Origin: Isoetes taiwanensis
Taxonomy: Eukaryota > Streptophyta > Lycopodiopsida > Isoetales > Isoetaceae
Direction: 5' to 3'
Assembly: GCA_021234155.1 (NCBI GenBank)
Contig: JAJEKV010000036.1
Coordinates: 6,039,079 to 6,103,078, forward strand
DNA length: 64,000 nucleotides
Each line of letters begins with the position of its first letter. Within the stretch, counting starts at the first letter, position 1. Under the pieces are notes generated by a model that saw only the letters and a list, made by a program, of their open reading frames with translations, did no database searches and had not been told where the DNA came from. The position numbers and the translations under genes were made by a program. Below, piece after piece: positions 34,101 through 46,100 of the stretch.

Positions 34101-37100
34101 GCCTCTTTTGGGAACCTAAGTCCCATTCAAAACTCATTAAACATGAGGACCAGAAATGTAAAGCTATATTCCTTCACCAAATGACTGATCATAGAAAAAA
34201 TATGTTGAACGAACATGACTGGTCAGGGAAATGACCCTACACAAAGGCAGATCACTCCCTCTCTCATTGAAGGTGATAATAGAAACAAATGAAAGTCATG
34301 CCCTCTTCCTGGATCATCTAACTCTATTCCATGAAAGTTTCGAGAAGAATATAAAAGCGGGCAGCAAAGGAAAGGCATAAGCAGGATATTGTGCTGAGAT
34401 TGTGTGCACTATGTTTTGAGAAGACACATAAGCAGGATATTGTGCTGAGACAGTGTGCAGTATGTTTTTGAGAACACACTGGAAATTTGAATTGGAGTAT
34501 GGTTATTCAAGGAGATGGTCGAATTGTTCAGCCTCGGCAGCATTGAAAATTGTCTATATTGTGGGCCCTGAAATCTTAAAATTGTGGAATATAGCTAGAC
34601 TTGTTAATGTCCTCCAGACTTGTTACCATCTCTGCATCTTAAATGTGTTTCAATAAAAGGCAAGGGATTGGTGTCTGGTATGGGAGCTCCTATACTTGGG
34701 CTGGAGAGCCCTTCTATTATAATGCAAGGAATCTTCAAGGACAGCTTGTTGCACTTGAATCTTTTTGTCTTGAATATGGGCTGATGGTCAATCTTGGTAA
34801 AACCAAGGTTCTTAGATTTGGGACACGTAAACATATCAACATACATTACAATGATGAGCTCATGCTGCTGCTTACAAATATTTGGGATATGAGATTTGTG
34901 CCAGCCCCCACCCTTGGTCGTCTTGTGTTAATCACCACATTGCTGCTTCTACAAAGGCCTTGTATGCAATGATTAATAAATGTAGACATGCAATATTCAA
35001 TGCTGGAAGTTGCTTAAGCGACTCTTCGATGCGCTTGTTGTGCCAGTTGCCTTGTATGGGTCGGAGATTTGGGAGCCTCAGTTCTAAGGAAAAAATGGGT
35101 TGAACTACATACAAAAGCTCTTCCTTCAAACTTTTCTTGGGGTAAAGAAAAGCATCCATTATGAGATAATGCTCTAGAACTTGTGGCAGATGAAAGATCA
35201 ATCCAGTTTTTGAGAAGATGTTCTAGAGGAGAGCATAAACTTTCATTCACTGCTGTAGAAGCCTCAAAAATGTTGGCCAATGCTAATAAAACCAGGTGGT
35301 ACTGTGATGTTAGTAGATGGACTGGGGCATTTCATTGGATGTTGATCGGGTGTAAAGGGAGGCAAATGTTGTTAGGTATATGCAAAACACAGGAAAAGCA
35401 AAAGTGGGCTATTACTTCGGGATTTCAATCCGCAAATGACACTCAGTCCTCAATCATATGTATCAGTTGAGATTCCTAAATATCTTGTTCATGCTATTGC
35501 CAAGTTCAGAATGAGCTCGCACATGCTTATGATAGAAGTTGGATGATGGATGAAGCTTGAACAAAAGGACTATGTGCTTGTGAATTTGAGTGAGGTGGAA
35601 TCAGAAGAACACGCAGTCTTTCGATGTCATAAGCATGATAATATTTGAGCAAAATTCTCATCCTTAAGATGGAAATGTGCCAATCTAGTTGAGCTCTTCA
35701 GTGACATAGAACACTTGAAACAAGTTGGCAGGTTTATACATGAGTTACTTGGTAGCGCCAAATAAAATGGTTAACATGGTACTTAGTCCCACAGCCATTT
35801 TGGCTCTCGTGGATGTTAATACACACTTGCTTTACTTACTATTATCAGCGGACAACACAGTAGGGTTGTCTCCTTCCTATTTTTAATTGAATTCATCCAT
35901 TCGAGGAAGCAACATGGAGACACCGGATTACAACTGAGGCTCAGTGTTCCTGAAAGATAAATATTTGTTCTTTTCCATCCATCTCAGTTAATCACATCAT
36001 CATTTTAAATCCACAAGGACAACAAGTAGAAGTTTCGAAAATAAAATTCCTTTTCATGTTTCAGATTTGTAGTTGAAGGATTCTTGACCCAAACGACTCT
36101 AGGTATGATTTTTACGTTTTGAATGGCATGCAGGGCACAAATGTTCTGTCAAGGTTGCTTGATGTGAAAGGTGCCTTAGCTAAGCAGGCAGTGATCACAG
36201 CCATAAATCTACTGGGTAAAACTCTGTTTTTTTGTTATTTACATGCTTAAGAGAGTCACAATTTGGAGCTAAAAATGTCAAGTATTATGTATATGCTAAA
36301 CTGTAACATACCAGATGTCTAGTACTTGCGGCGTAGTTTCCATTGTAGATGAAGTGTGTGATGAATAGAAAGAAAAGAGCACTGGATAAAAAGTTAAATA
36401 CAACTTGTATGTTAATTGGTCCGGGCGCCCTAACAAACATTATTATGCATGATTGTTTGTCTCAGAGAAAATGTTTGTTTCATGCCACTTGTTTCTTGTT
36501 GCACAAACATTTTTAGTTTCGAATGCATGCATATGTGATACTCTTTGTTATACTGCAGGTCAAGCCGTCATAAAAGCTGCAGCAAATGGGGCACCATTCC
36601 CTCTCAAAAGGCGGGATATAATGTTAGACTACATCATGGCTCTTATGGTGGGTCAAGGAAGTGGTTATCTTCTAAGCACACCCGACGCACTTGATTTTGA
36701 CTTGTTGCTTACACAGGCAAGTACCTAACAATATACTCATGCCATAGCAGCCAATGTAGTGCTTAGTCAGCATAGTACAAAGCTCTAGGGCCGTGTACAA
36801 TCACGTTAACATGCCAACTAATTTTGATGTCTGCTATCAACAGGAACTAGCAATTGATGCCTGTACTACGCTGGTTTCTGTTGAACCAAAACTAGCTGCA
36901 GCAACCCGTGATCGCGTCTTGCAGGTAAATGCAGAATGCCAATTGATCTTTATATAATGGATTGTCCATTGCTAAAAAGCTACATAATCTTGAAGTAGCA
37001 TTGGCCAATGTAGCATAGCTGATTCATGATATTCTTGTATTCTTCATGCATGACAACAATGATAAATGTGGCTGTGTTCTTATGCTAGGCGACATTAGGA

Positions 37101-40100
37101 TTCTTTACTCTACCAGCTGAGCCGAGTACGCTGATCTGTTCTTTGCTGGCAAAGTTAACAACTCTGCTTGTTGCAATCTTGCAGACAAGGTATTTTGTAA
37201 TTTGTTTTAACTCACTGTCTGGATCTGCTCCTGTATATCTCATGTCCTACAGTGCAGTGGTGAAGATGGAAGAAGCAGGGCAGATCAATTCCACCATCTT
37301 TTAAAGAGCCTTGATGTATATGTCTCTTCACCTATAGAGTATCAACGACAAAGGGCGTGCAATGCAGTGCATGCAATTCTTCTTGAATTTCGTGCATTCT
37401 GTATGTCAGGTATAAGTTCGCCATGTAAAGCATTATTCTGGTTTGTACTCAACAAGTGAGCAGGTTACACTTCTTTTAACTTAGATATTGGGGCGTTCAA
37501 AGTAGGAGAGGATTTGTTCCACATAAATCTCCTGAAATTAGAAACTGTTTTTTCGTCCGAGTTGGCCTTGAACACGGGCCTAGTTTGCTTGCAATTAGGA
37601 GATTCTTAAGGAAATCCTTGAAAAAGGAATCTTTGGTGAATCTGAGGCGATTCATGACTTCAGTTCAAATTTAATAGAATGTGCACAATACAGACTTGAC
37701 AGCATGACATAAGTCTGACAGTACTATAAACAAATGGACAAAATTGAGGAAATCCAGCAACAAAAATATGATATTTGGAAAATCATCATAACGGACACAA
37801 CTTGCAGCAAAAGCTGGGGCTGGCCGGTGATATCTTTCAATTGAAAATGGTCTGGAGGAGAAAACTGAATGAGCAAAAGATGTTGAAATTTATTTAATCT
37901 AGCCATTCATGTAATGTACGATTATAACCAGCTCAGATATAAGCCCTACTAATGCAACGCATATGCTTTGTGATACTGTCTAAAGGAAGTACATTTTGTT
38001 ACAGGCCCCCCTCTCATGCCTTCACGCGATGCATTGAGAATCGGAGAAAGGGTTATGATCTATCTTCCCCGTTCCATGGATGCATGCCCCACAATAAGGA
38101 AAACTTCGGCGCAGGTAGTTGTTGGATATGCTATCCTGTAGAGGATGTCTATCTACTGATATCACTTGGAGTCAATGCTTTTGCTTTCAGATTTTTGATT
38201 TGCTGTTCAGTATTTCTTTGATTCTGCCCAAACATGTTGGGTCAGCCAATACTGAGAACAGACAAACACTATATACATCATTGTCATCATTGGAAGAACT
38301 CATTGCTGTGACGAAATGGGTAAGTTGGACATCTATTATAACTCAATTTGCTGCTATGCCTTAGTTATAACTCTCATTGCTGCTATGCAGGAGACATCCA
38401 GTCAATTAGTGTTATTGGATTGCATAGTTGATGTTATTGGCATCCTATTGACAGTTGAAGAGGTAATGAAATCATACTTTCTCTGAAATGGTTTTGCCTC
38501 CCATTTTAATTATTATCAGTGCATCTGGCCAGCTCGTAGGTGCCTTAAGATGTTGTGAACAAGCTATCTGTGACAAGGTTCCCAGTTGTGGCGAGGGTGC
38601 AACAGTGGCAATAAAACAGTTAATCACAGAGCGGGGAATGCAACTCCCTGAATCTCATATACCAAGGTAGAGATCCTGGCTGTGTTTTGATATAAATAGC
38701 CTAAGAAGCTTGAATCTGTGAATGTGAAAACGGTCTTCCATGTTGCATATTATTGTACACAATAATTTATACATAGGTGTGGACTGAAGGTCCACATAGC
38801 TTACAGCTCCAATTGAAGGATCAGTGTCTGGATAACTCTATCCCAAGCACTCCTTTTGGAGCCCTCTTTTTGGCGGAACATGGCTGGTATTCAATTGGAC
38901 ATATTGGAGAAAAGAACATGTCACTTGTTTTGACCCTATACGCCAAACATTATAAAGGCTGAGCTTATGGAGTTCAAACATCAAGATGATGATGCTCCAT
39001 GATGGAGATTGCAAGGACTACATAGACTGCTCGAACATGGTATGGTATATGGTGAGAAAGCAGATAAGCATCTGATTGGCAGAAAAAGAGAGTGTAGGCA
39101 TAGAATAAAAAGCCAATATGCTATAGAACAGAATATTGATGGTAAAACCACAAACTATGGACAGTCTATCTGACATCTCTTTTGGATGTTTCCAATTAGA
39201 GATATACTGGGGAAGAGATAATTGGACAATAGCCATATTCTTCTGCTTTCTTACATTCCTGGCCCAAAAGTTCCTTTGAGAAAGTCATATGATATGCCAC
39301 ATGTTCTTCAAAGCGGCTATCTTAGTCCATGTGTCCAATACCAGGAGAACAGGCACTCTATCTTTTGAGGTGCATATGCATCAAACTTTGCTTTTTAAGT
39401 ATACCCTTGAAAAACTTGGTAAGCTGAACTGTTGCACCAAAATGCAATTGATATGTTTGTTTGTATTGCAGGATCACTCAATCATTATTTACAGCAGGAG
39501 CTGCTATTGTAGATGCAAATAGGAGGCAAAAAGTGCTTGAAGCTGTACGGTCCATAGAACTATGATACCAATTTGAACATTGTGATTATTCTTAAAGAAT
39601 TCTTGTTTTCTTCTCAGATCTGTTGCCTTTCACAGCAAACCAATGCACATGTAGTTTTTAATGAGCTCCTCACATCATCTATAAAAGATCTTCATAGAAG
39701 GGATGGACCAAAACAAAGAGGAGCGTGGCATGTGAATGAGGCAATAATGGTGTGTTTTCTATATGATGGAGATTAAAACTTAGTGGCTATGTTGATTTTT
39801 GGAATATATATTTTCGTGGTTGACAATTCTTGTTTGCTAACACTTAACAGTTTTTTCTTCATAGGCCTTCTCCAACAATGAAGAGTTGGCTGTTCCATTT
39901 CTGGATTACATTGTTGGTGTCCTTGACAGCGCGCCAATTTATAATGAAAGTGCTGATAAGGCCGAGACTGATAGAACAACACTATTTCAAGCATTGAACT
40001 TGTTGCCTATCGCAGCAGTTCGGGCTTTAGGAGTTGTCTTTAGGTGGGCCTCTTATCTCCATATTATAAAGTAGGTATATTAAGAATTCCATGAAAATGT

Positions 40101-43100
40101 TATCGCAGGGGTGGTGGCCTTACTTTGAAGAAAGCTTTGGAGAAGAGATATCCTGAGGTCTTTGCAAGTTTGCTGCTGCAAACTGGCAGCGCACGTGGGG
40201 CTGCCATTGTTGATCCTCAGCCTTTAAGGTCCATTTTTGTTTTCCTTTTGGTTTTTCCATGTTCTAGTTTGCTGTGATGAATTCAAAGGTCTTTCACAAT
40301 GGAAGTCAGATTACCTATTCAAAATTGTCTCAAATTCAAAGCTGAGAATGATTCTCGTCATGAACTTGCAGGGATATTATACAGACATTGCAATATTTCT
40401 GCGACTTTGTTGGGGACAGAGAAATGGAAGCAGTTAACTACTTTCCACTTATTCCCTTTTATCTGAGGCGTTGTTTCTTGTTTCTTTAATTTGATTTTTT
40501 TTTAGCTTTTGAAACGAAGAGTTTGACTCGGTGCTGGATATGCAAGGTTGTGGGAAACACTGCTGAGGAAAAGCTTCTGGGGATGCAATGGATTGAAACC
40601 ATCAGCAAGCTTGCAGGTTGTTCTGCATTGTTGTGTCCCACACAGGTGACCACACATTTTGGACGTTTCATTTTCTGGATAGTTGCAGATATTAACATGT
40701 GAAGGTTTTAAGGTTCCAAGAATCTGCAGTTTACTTTGGCCCGCCTTGAAACAGACATATGATTATCAGCGTGTGGCTGCAGCGGCAGCTTTATGTGAAT
40801 ATGTTAATCATTGGTAAATCCCTCGCTGGAAAACTTCTATGTAGTTTGTGCATTTATTATCATCAAGTCTGTACGTGCATTGGTTTTGGCTTTCAGCAAT
40901 AGAGAGGATGCCTTATTAAGCCAATTAGTGGGGATACTGAGTGGACACATTGGTGATGATTCTTCTCTTGTCCGTCGTTTGTGTGTCAAAGGTCTTATTC
41001 AGGTGGTTCCTAATTCAACCTATCATTTGTGAAGCAGTAGATGATTATGAGCAGCTGAATTTTTTGTTTCTTTTCTGTGCTCTGTCTCAGGTACCTCAGG
41101 AGGAAATGCCAAAGTATGCATCACAGGTGTTGAGTGTCATTGTGGCCCTGATTGAGGACAGCGAAGAGGATGTCGCACTTACTGCTGTCGAGGGATTACC
41201 TGCTGTGAGTGCAGAAAGGAAGAACCCAAGGAAGAAAAAAAAAAGAGCGCTGTCTTTAAATGTCTATTAGAGACCCTCATTCTAGGAGGCAAAATAAGTA
41301 CATGAATCTGTCGATGTAGATCTTTTAGGATCTGTGATGGAACTAGATATGACCAAGAGAAAATGCACAGGAAGTTTGGATTCAAAAGTCTAAATTTAAG
41401 AACATACTGGGCTGCACAATGCAGAAAGCATAACAAAATAGCCATCATATTCTACTTTCATCAGAGGAGTATCTTTTAGATGTTACCTTGCACATCTGTC
41501 CGGGCTGATGTTTTTTTATCTTTTGTTATCTATCTAGCGCTTGTTGTTTCTTTTTGTTTGTTGGATTATTTTGAGCACATAGTTCCAATCACAATGGTTT
41601 CTTGCATGTTAGGTTCTGGAAGATGTAAATGAGGAGAGTGTTGCACCTGTTCTTCTGAACCTTTGTGTGCGCTTGCGGTCTCTCCAGGTTAGTTAATCCC
41701 AAGTTCATAATGTCGTCTTTTCGAGCACCTGCATCCCTTTGCAGCTTTGCAGTGTGTATGCCAGCTTAAAAGCATTCTACTAAGATCCAATTTCGAATGA
41801 TTAATACCAGATTGGTTACAGAAGCTCATATAATGGACTCATCCATAATGCCAATCTATATTCCAAGCATATTCCTCGCATATTGATATGGTTATGACAT
41901 ATTGTATAGTTTTATCTAGTTTTATATGCAAGTCTTATGAACATTTCGCAAATTATACATGTACAGCTGTATCGCAAATTTTACCTTCATATGCATGAGG
42001 AAATATTATGCTGTAATGAGAGACTGAAGCTGCTCTTGGTCTTGCTTGTGACTAGGGACGGGAAAATGTGAAAATGCGTGCAGCATCGTTTTCTGCATTC
42101 GGAAAACTAAGCAACTTTGCAACAGCTGTGAACCTTGAAGCATTTTTGGAACAGGTATAGTTTTTTGCATATGTTTGTGAACTTTTGATCTATACATGGA
42201 AATGAAAGATATATAGAACAGGATAGAGACATAGTGCAGAGGGACCTGCTGTCGAGCACCAGGATAGCGCGGTCCTATTGCCACTGGTTTGCATCAGGTT
42301 AGAGCACTAGTGCTGGCGATAGCACTAGTGCTGCCATTAATATCCATCTTTTTCCTCAAGGCAGGACCAAGTGGTTCTATTGCCGCTGCCACATACCCAT
42401 AAGGTATGGAAATTTTAGACTCATGGCTAAAGGCTATTCACAACAAAAAGGAGTCGATTACGAGGAAGCCTTTGCTCTGTCGCGTGCATGGATAGTGTTA
42501 GAGTAGTAATAGCAGTGGCATCTAGGAAAGGTATTTGCAGGAAGATGTTTATATGCAACAACCTGTGGGTTTCGAGGTTAAAGGCAAAGAACATTTGGTC
42601 TGCAAGCTCAAAAAGAGTCTTTATGGCTTAAAGCAAGCCCCTGCATGTTGGCATCATAAAGCACATCAGTTTTTCTTGGCCTTTGGTTATCGTCAGAGTA
42701 ATGCTGACCTTAATCTTTATATTCCAGTCGCAGGCCAGCCTTTATCCATTGTGATCTTGTATGTTGATGATTTGATTATCATTGGTGTCGATGTTTTTTT
42801 GCCGATTATTATGGAACTGAAATTGCGAAAATTATATGGTTGAGCGCTTTATCATTACCATATCCGAGTGTAAGGAGTTGTGCTCTTCCTGGATAAACTA
42901 TCTGGTGGCTGAGCATGAGAGGCTTTTATTGAACAGCTAAAGCTCAAGCTCAAGCTCATTAAGCATTTTCAGGTAACTGATCTGGGACTCGTGTACTATT
43001 TTTTAGGCATTGAGATATGGCAGCATACATGAGGTAATTTTCTTTCACAGAAAAAGTACATCAAACAACAGTTCAGTATGCAGAATTGCAGGTCAATTTC

Positions 43101-46100
43101 CTCTCCATTTGAGCCAGCCTCAAACTTGATTTCAATCTCGATGAGATTGAATGCAACAGCACACTTTATTGAAGCCTTGTAGGTGCGCTAATCTATTTGA
43201 CTGTGAGCAGGCCAGATATTGCTTTTGCAGCTGCAATTCTTAGTCGCTTTATGGCAATGCCTAGAAAATCTCATTGGCTCGCCGCCACGGCCTATCTAAA
43301 AGGTACATTAGATGAAGGCATCTTTTATGTAAAATCTTCCGATATACGGTTGCAGATTTATACTGATGCTTATGCAAGTGGGTCCAAATGTGATAGACTT
43401 GGCTCGGCAAAAAGCAGTCCACTGTCTCCAAGAGCACAACCGAGGCAGAAATTAAAGCACTAAGTACAGGAGTACAGGAAATGCTTTGGCTTAAGACTCT
43501 GTTTGCTGATATGCAGGCATCTCCATCTCAAGTCTCGCTGCATTGTGTCAATCGCAGCGCTATAGAACTGACCAAAGATTTAAGACAAAACACTTTGATG
43601 TTCTCCTGTGTTTTGTTTGAGAACAGGTCCAGGTCGGCACATGTTCACTAACTCACTGCTCTTCTGAACAAGTTGCAGACGGCTTCACAAAACCACTTGT
43701 GGATCAGATATTCCAAAGGTTTAAGAAGGCTTTGGGAGTGATGAAGCCTCAGCTGCACATTATCTAACAACTGTTAAAGTCAGGGATCCGAACTAACTAA
43801 TGGTGTGTGACTATGTGTCTTATAAGAATGCCATGTCTCAACAGTGTCATTTTTCTTTAAATCCTATCCAGATACTTTGTCAGCGACATTGCTAGGATAT
43901 AGGATCGGCACAGATAGCAGATGAATAGATTGACTCTAGGTTGAGATTAAAAGCCAAGGAGCCACAACAGTATGTGACATCGTTCCCAACTTATCTCGAA
44001 GACCCATTTTTGTTTTACCCATGAATTCTTTACCTGCAGTTATTAGTTGGAGCAGTAAAAAGCAGGCCACAGTTTCTAAAAGTCCTAGTGAGGCTGAATA
44101 TAGGGCCTGTACAGATGCAGCTAGTGAAACCATTTGGCTCCACAAAGTGTTTGATGCTTTGCAAATCTTGAGGGAGAACAAGACTGTCATTTGTTGTGAC
44201 AATTTTGAGCAGCATTCAGCTAGCAAACAATCCTGTTTTCCATGTGCGCGGCAAGCAGAGAGAAGGTATCGTTTTATCAGAGAGAAGGTACTTGATGGTT
44301 CTATTGAGCTTATTTACTGCAATGCACACGATCAGCCAGCAGATATTAGGACCAAGCCACTTCCAAAAGAAAAGTTCGAAGCATTTAGAAGCAAACTTGG
44401 AGCGACAGCTTGAAGAATATCTCCTTGCAGTGATTTTGTGAATATTTCCTTAACGTTTACTCATTAAAGGGGGGAAAGTAAAGGATATAATGAGTAAACT
44501 AGGTAATGCTAGTGTAAAGGTTGAAGTTAAACGTCTCTATGGGTAATATTTGGTCATAAGGACAAGTGGCACCAGAGTTGATTCTAGTCGGTTATGGATA
44601 ACTAATGAATAGATTCTGGTTTGCGCTTCCTCTCCTTGCTTCTCCTCGTTACTTAAATTCCATCGTTCTTCTAAGCCACTTAACTGCTCTGCATCCGAGA
44701 ATTGTGACGAGTCCCAAAACTCCAAAAGCTTTGCCATTTTTTTCTTTTCCAAGATCAATCTGAGGGTTTGAGCTTTCATGATTTAGCCAAGCCCATTGAG
44801 CACATCCATTGTATTTCTCTTCAATGAGCTTGAGGGAATCCCATGGCTTCAAATTTATAGCTCTTTCAAGAAACCAGTCTTCTCTCTTCAAGGAGCTGCC
44901 TATGTGTACAGGGTTCTGGAATTGCTTCTTCCATTAGCATTATTAGCAAACCATGAATTTAAAATCAAGATCCTTGGAGGAACTATTCTTCTTTCTTCAA
45001 TTTGAGTCTTCTTTTACCCTCACTCAGCTTATAAGGCTGTTGAATTGCTTCTGGTTTTGGTATTATGAGCAACATATCATTATCTACTATGATGACAATT
45101 CAAGTCTATCGCCATTTCAATCCTGCTCCTTCAATGTTAAGTGATTATTGATGGTAAACGAATTGCAGGTGCATACTATTTTACCCCGTCTCATATTCCA
45201 CATGAATGATGAGGCTACGTTAGTAAGGCAAGCATGCAAGGTTAGTCCTGTATGCTTATTGTGTTGTCCCTGCAGTTCCTTTTTACATCATGCTTGTTCA
45301 CACAGACTACATTTCAAAAAATTTCACCCTTATTGTATGCGGATGAGACAAGATCTTTCTCAAAGTTTGGGAGTTCAGATCATAGGTATGATACGAACTT
45401 TTTGAAGAAATAGGAGCTCAATCCTTGGGTTTTCAAACTGTGGTGCCTTTATAGGTTAGATTATGATGTATTTCTGGAAGGTTTTACAAGACATCTTATC
45501 AAACATTTCAGCGACAGAATTGATACTTATATATCATCTGCAATTCAGGTATAATTTTTATTTGGTCTTTAGATGGTATTCAGCATATGAATTAACTTGC
45601 AGCCTGTTGTGCAGGCATTTGATAGTCCTTGGCCAGTGATTCAAGCCAATGCTATCTATTTTGCTGCTTGTCTTCTATCACATTTGAACAATAGGAGATC
45701 CTTAGCTGTCTACATTCCCCAGGTACACTCTTCTACTAGAGAATTGTGTTGGGTCTATGATAATGAGTAATAGATAGCTGCATGTCTTCCATCACACTTT
45801 AATGATAGGAGATCCTTAGCTGTCTACATTCCCCAGGTACACTCTTCTACTTGAGAATTGTGTTCCATCTATGAGACGAGTAAGCTTGGTCACACTCGAA
45901 AGTTGGGAACACTTGTCAAATTAGTTATATGCTGTCAGGTGGTAGTAGCAGAAAAACTGTCTATTTCTAGTTATAGCTTCTCTCTTTATTGTGAGTATTA
46001 ATGTAATGCTCGTGGGCACTTCACTTCCCCTCATCGATGCTCCCTTATTTATGAATTTTCATCAAATTTGAAGCGTCAACCTTACGGCGGAAAATTGATT

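Larger units (their letters stand above)
30781..36133 (+). other. SGR6 intron 26 (5.35 kb), expanded by LINE debris
   Basis: This is the longest intron of the gene. It holds two sense-strand LINE pieces (32880-33720 and 34600-35770). It also holds a ~58-bp duplicated phrase ('gtataatttataagttagc' type) at about 31120 and 31270. The rest, including 31300-32850, shows no supported gene. Confidence 0.7.
42155..45168 (+). other. SGR6 intron 46 (3.0 kb), carries two Copia fragments
   Basis: The intron is enlarged by sense-strand Ty1/Copia debris (42290-43770 and 43870-44480). From 44480 to 45168 no gene is recognised. Confidence 0.7.

Noticed and set aside
37252-37257. Using the first of two close acceptors for exon 31
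   Set aside because: It shifts the frame and destroys the conserved SGEDGRSRA segment; the second acceptor keeps it.
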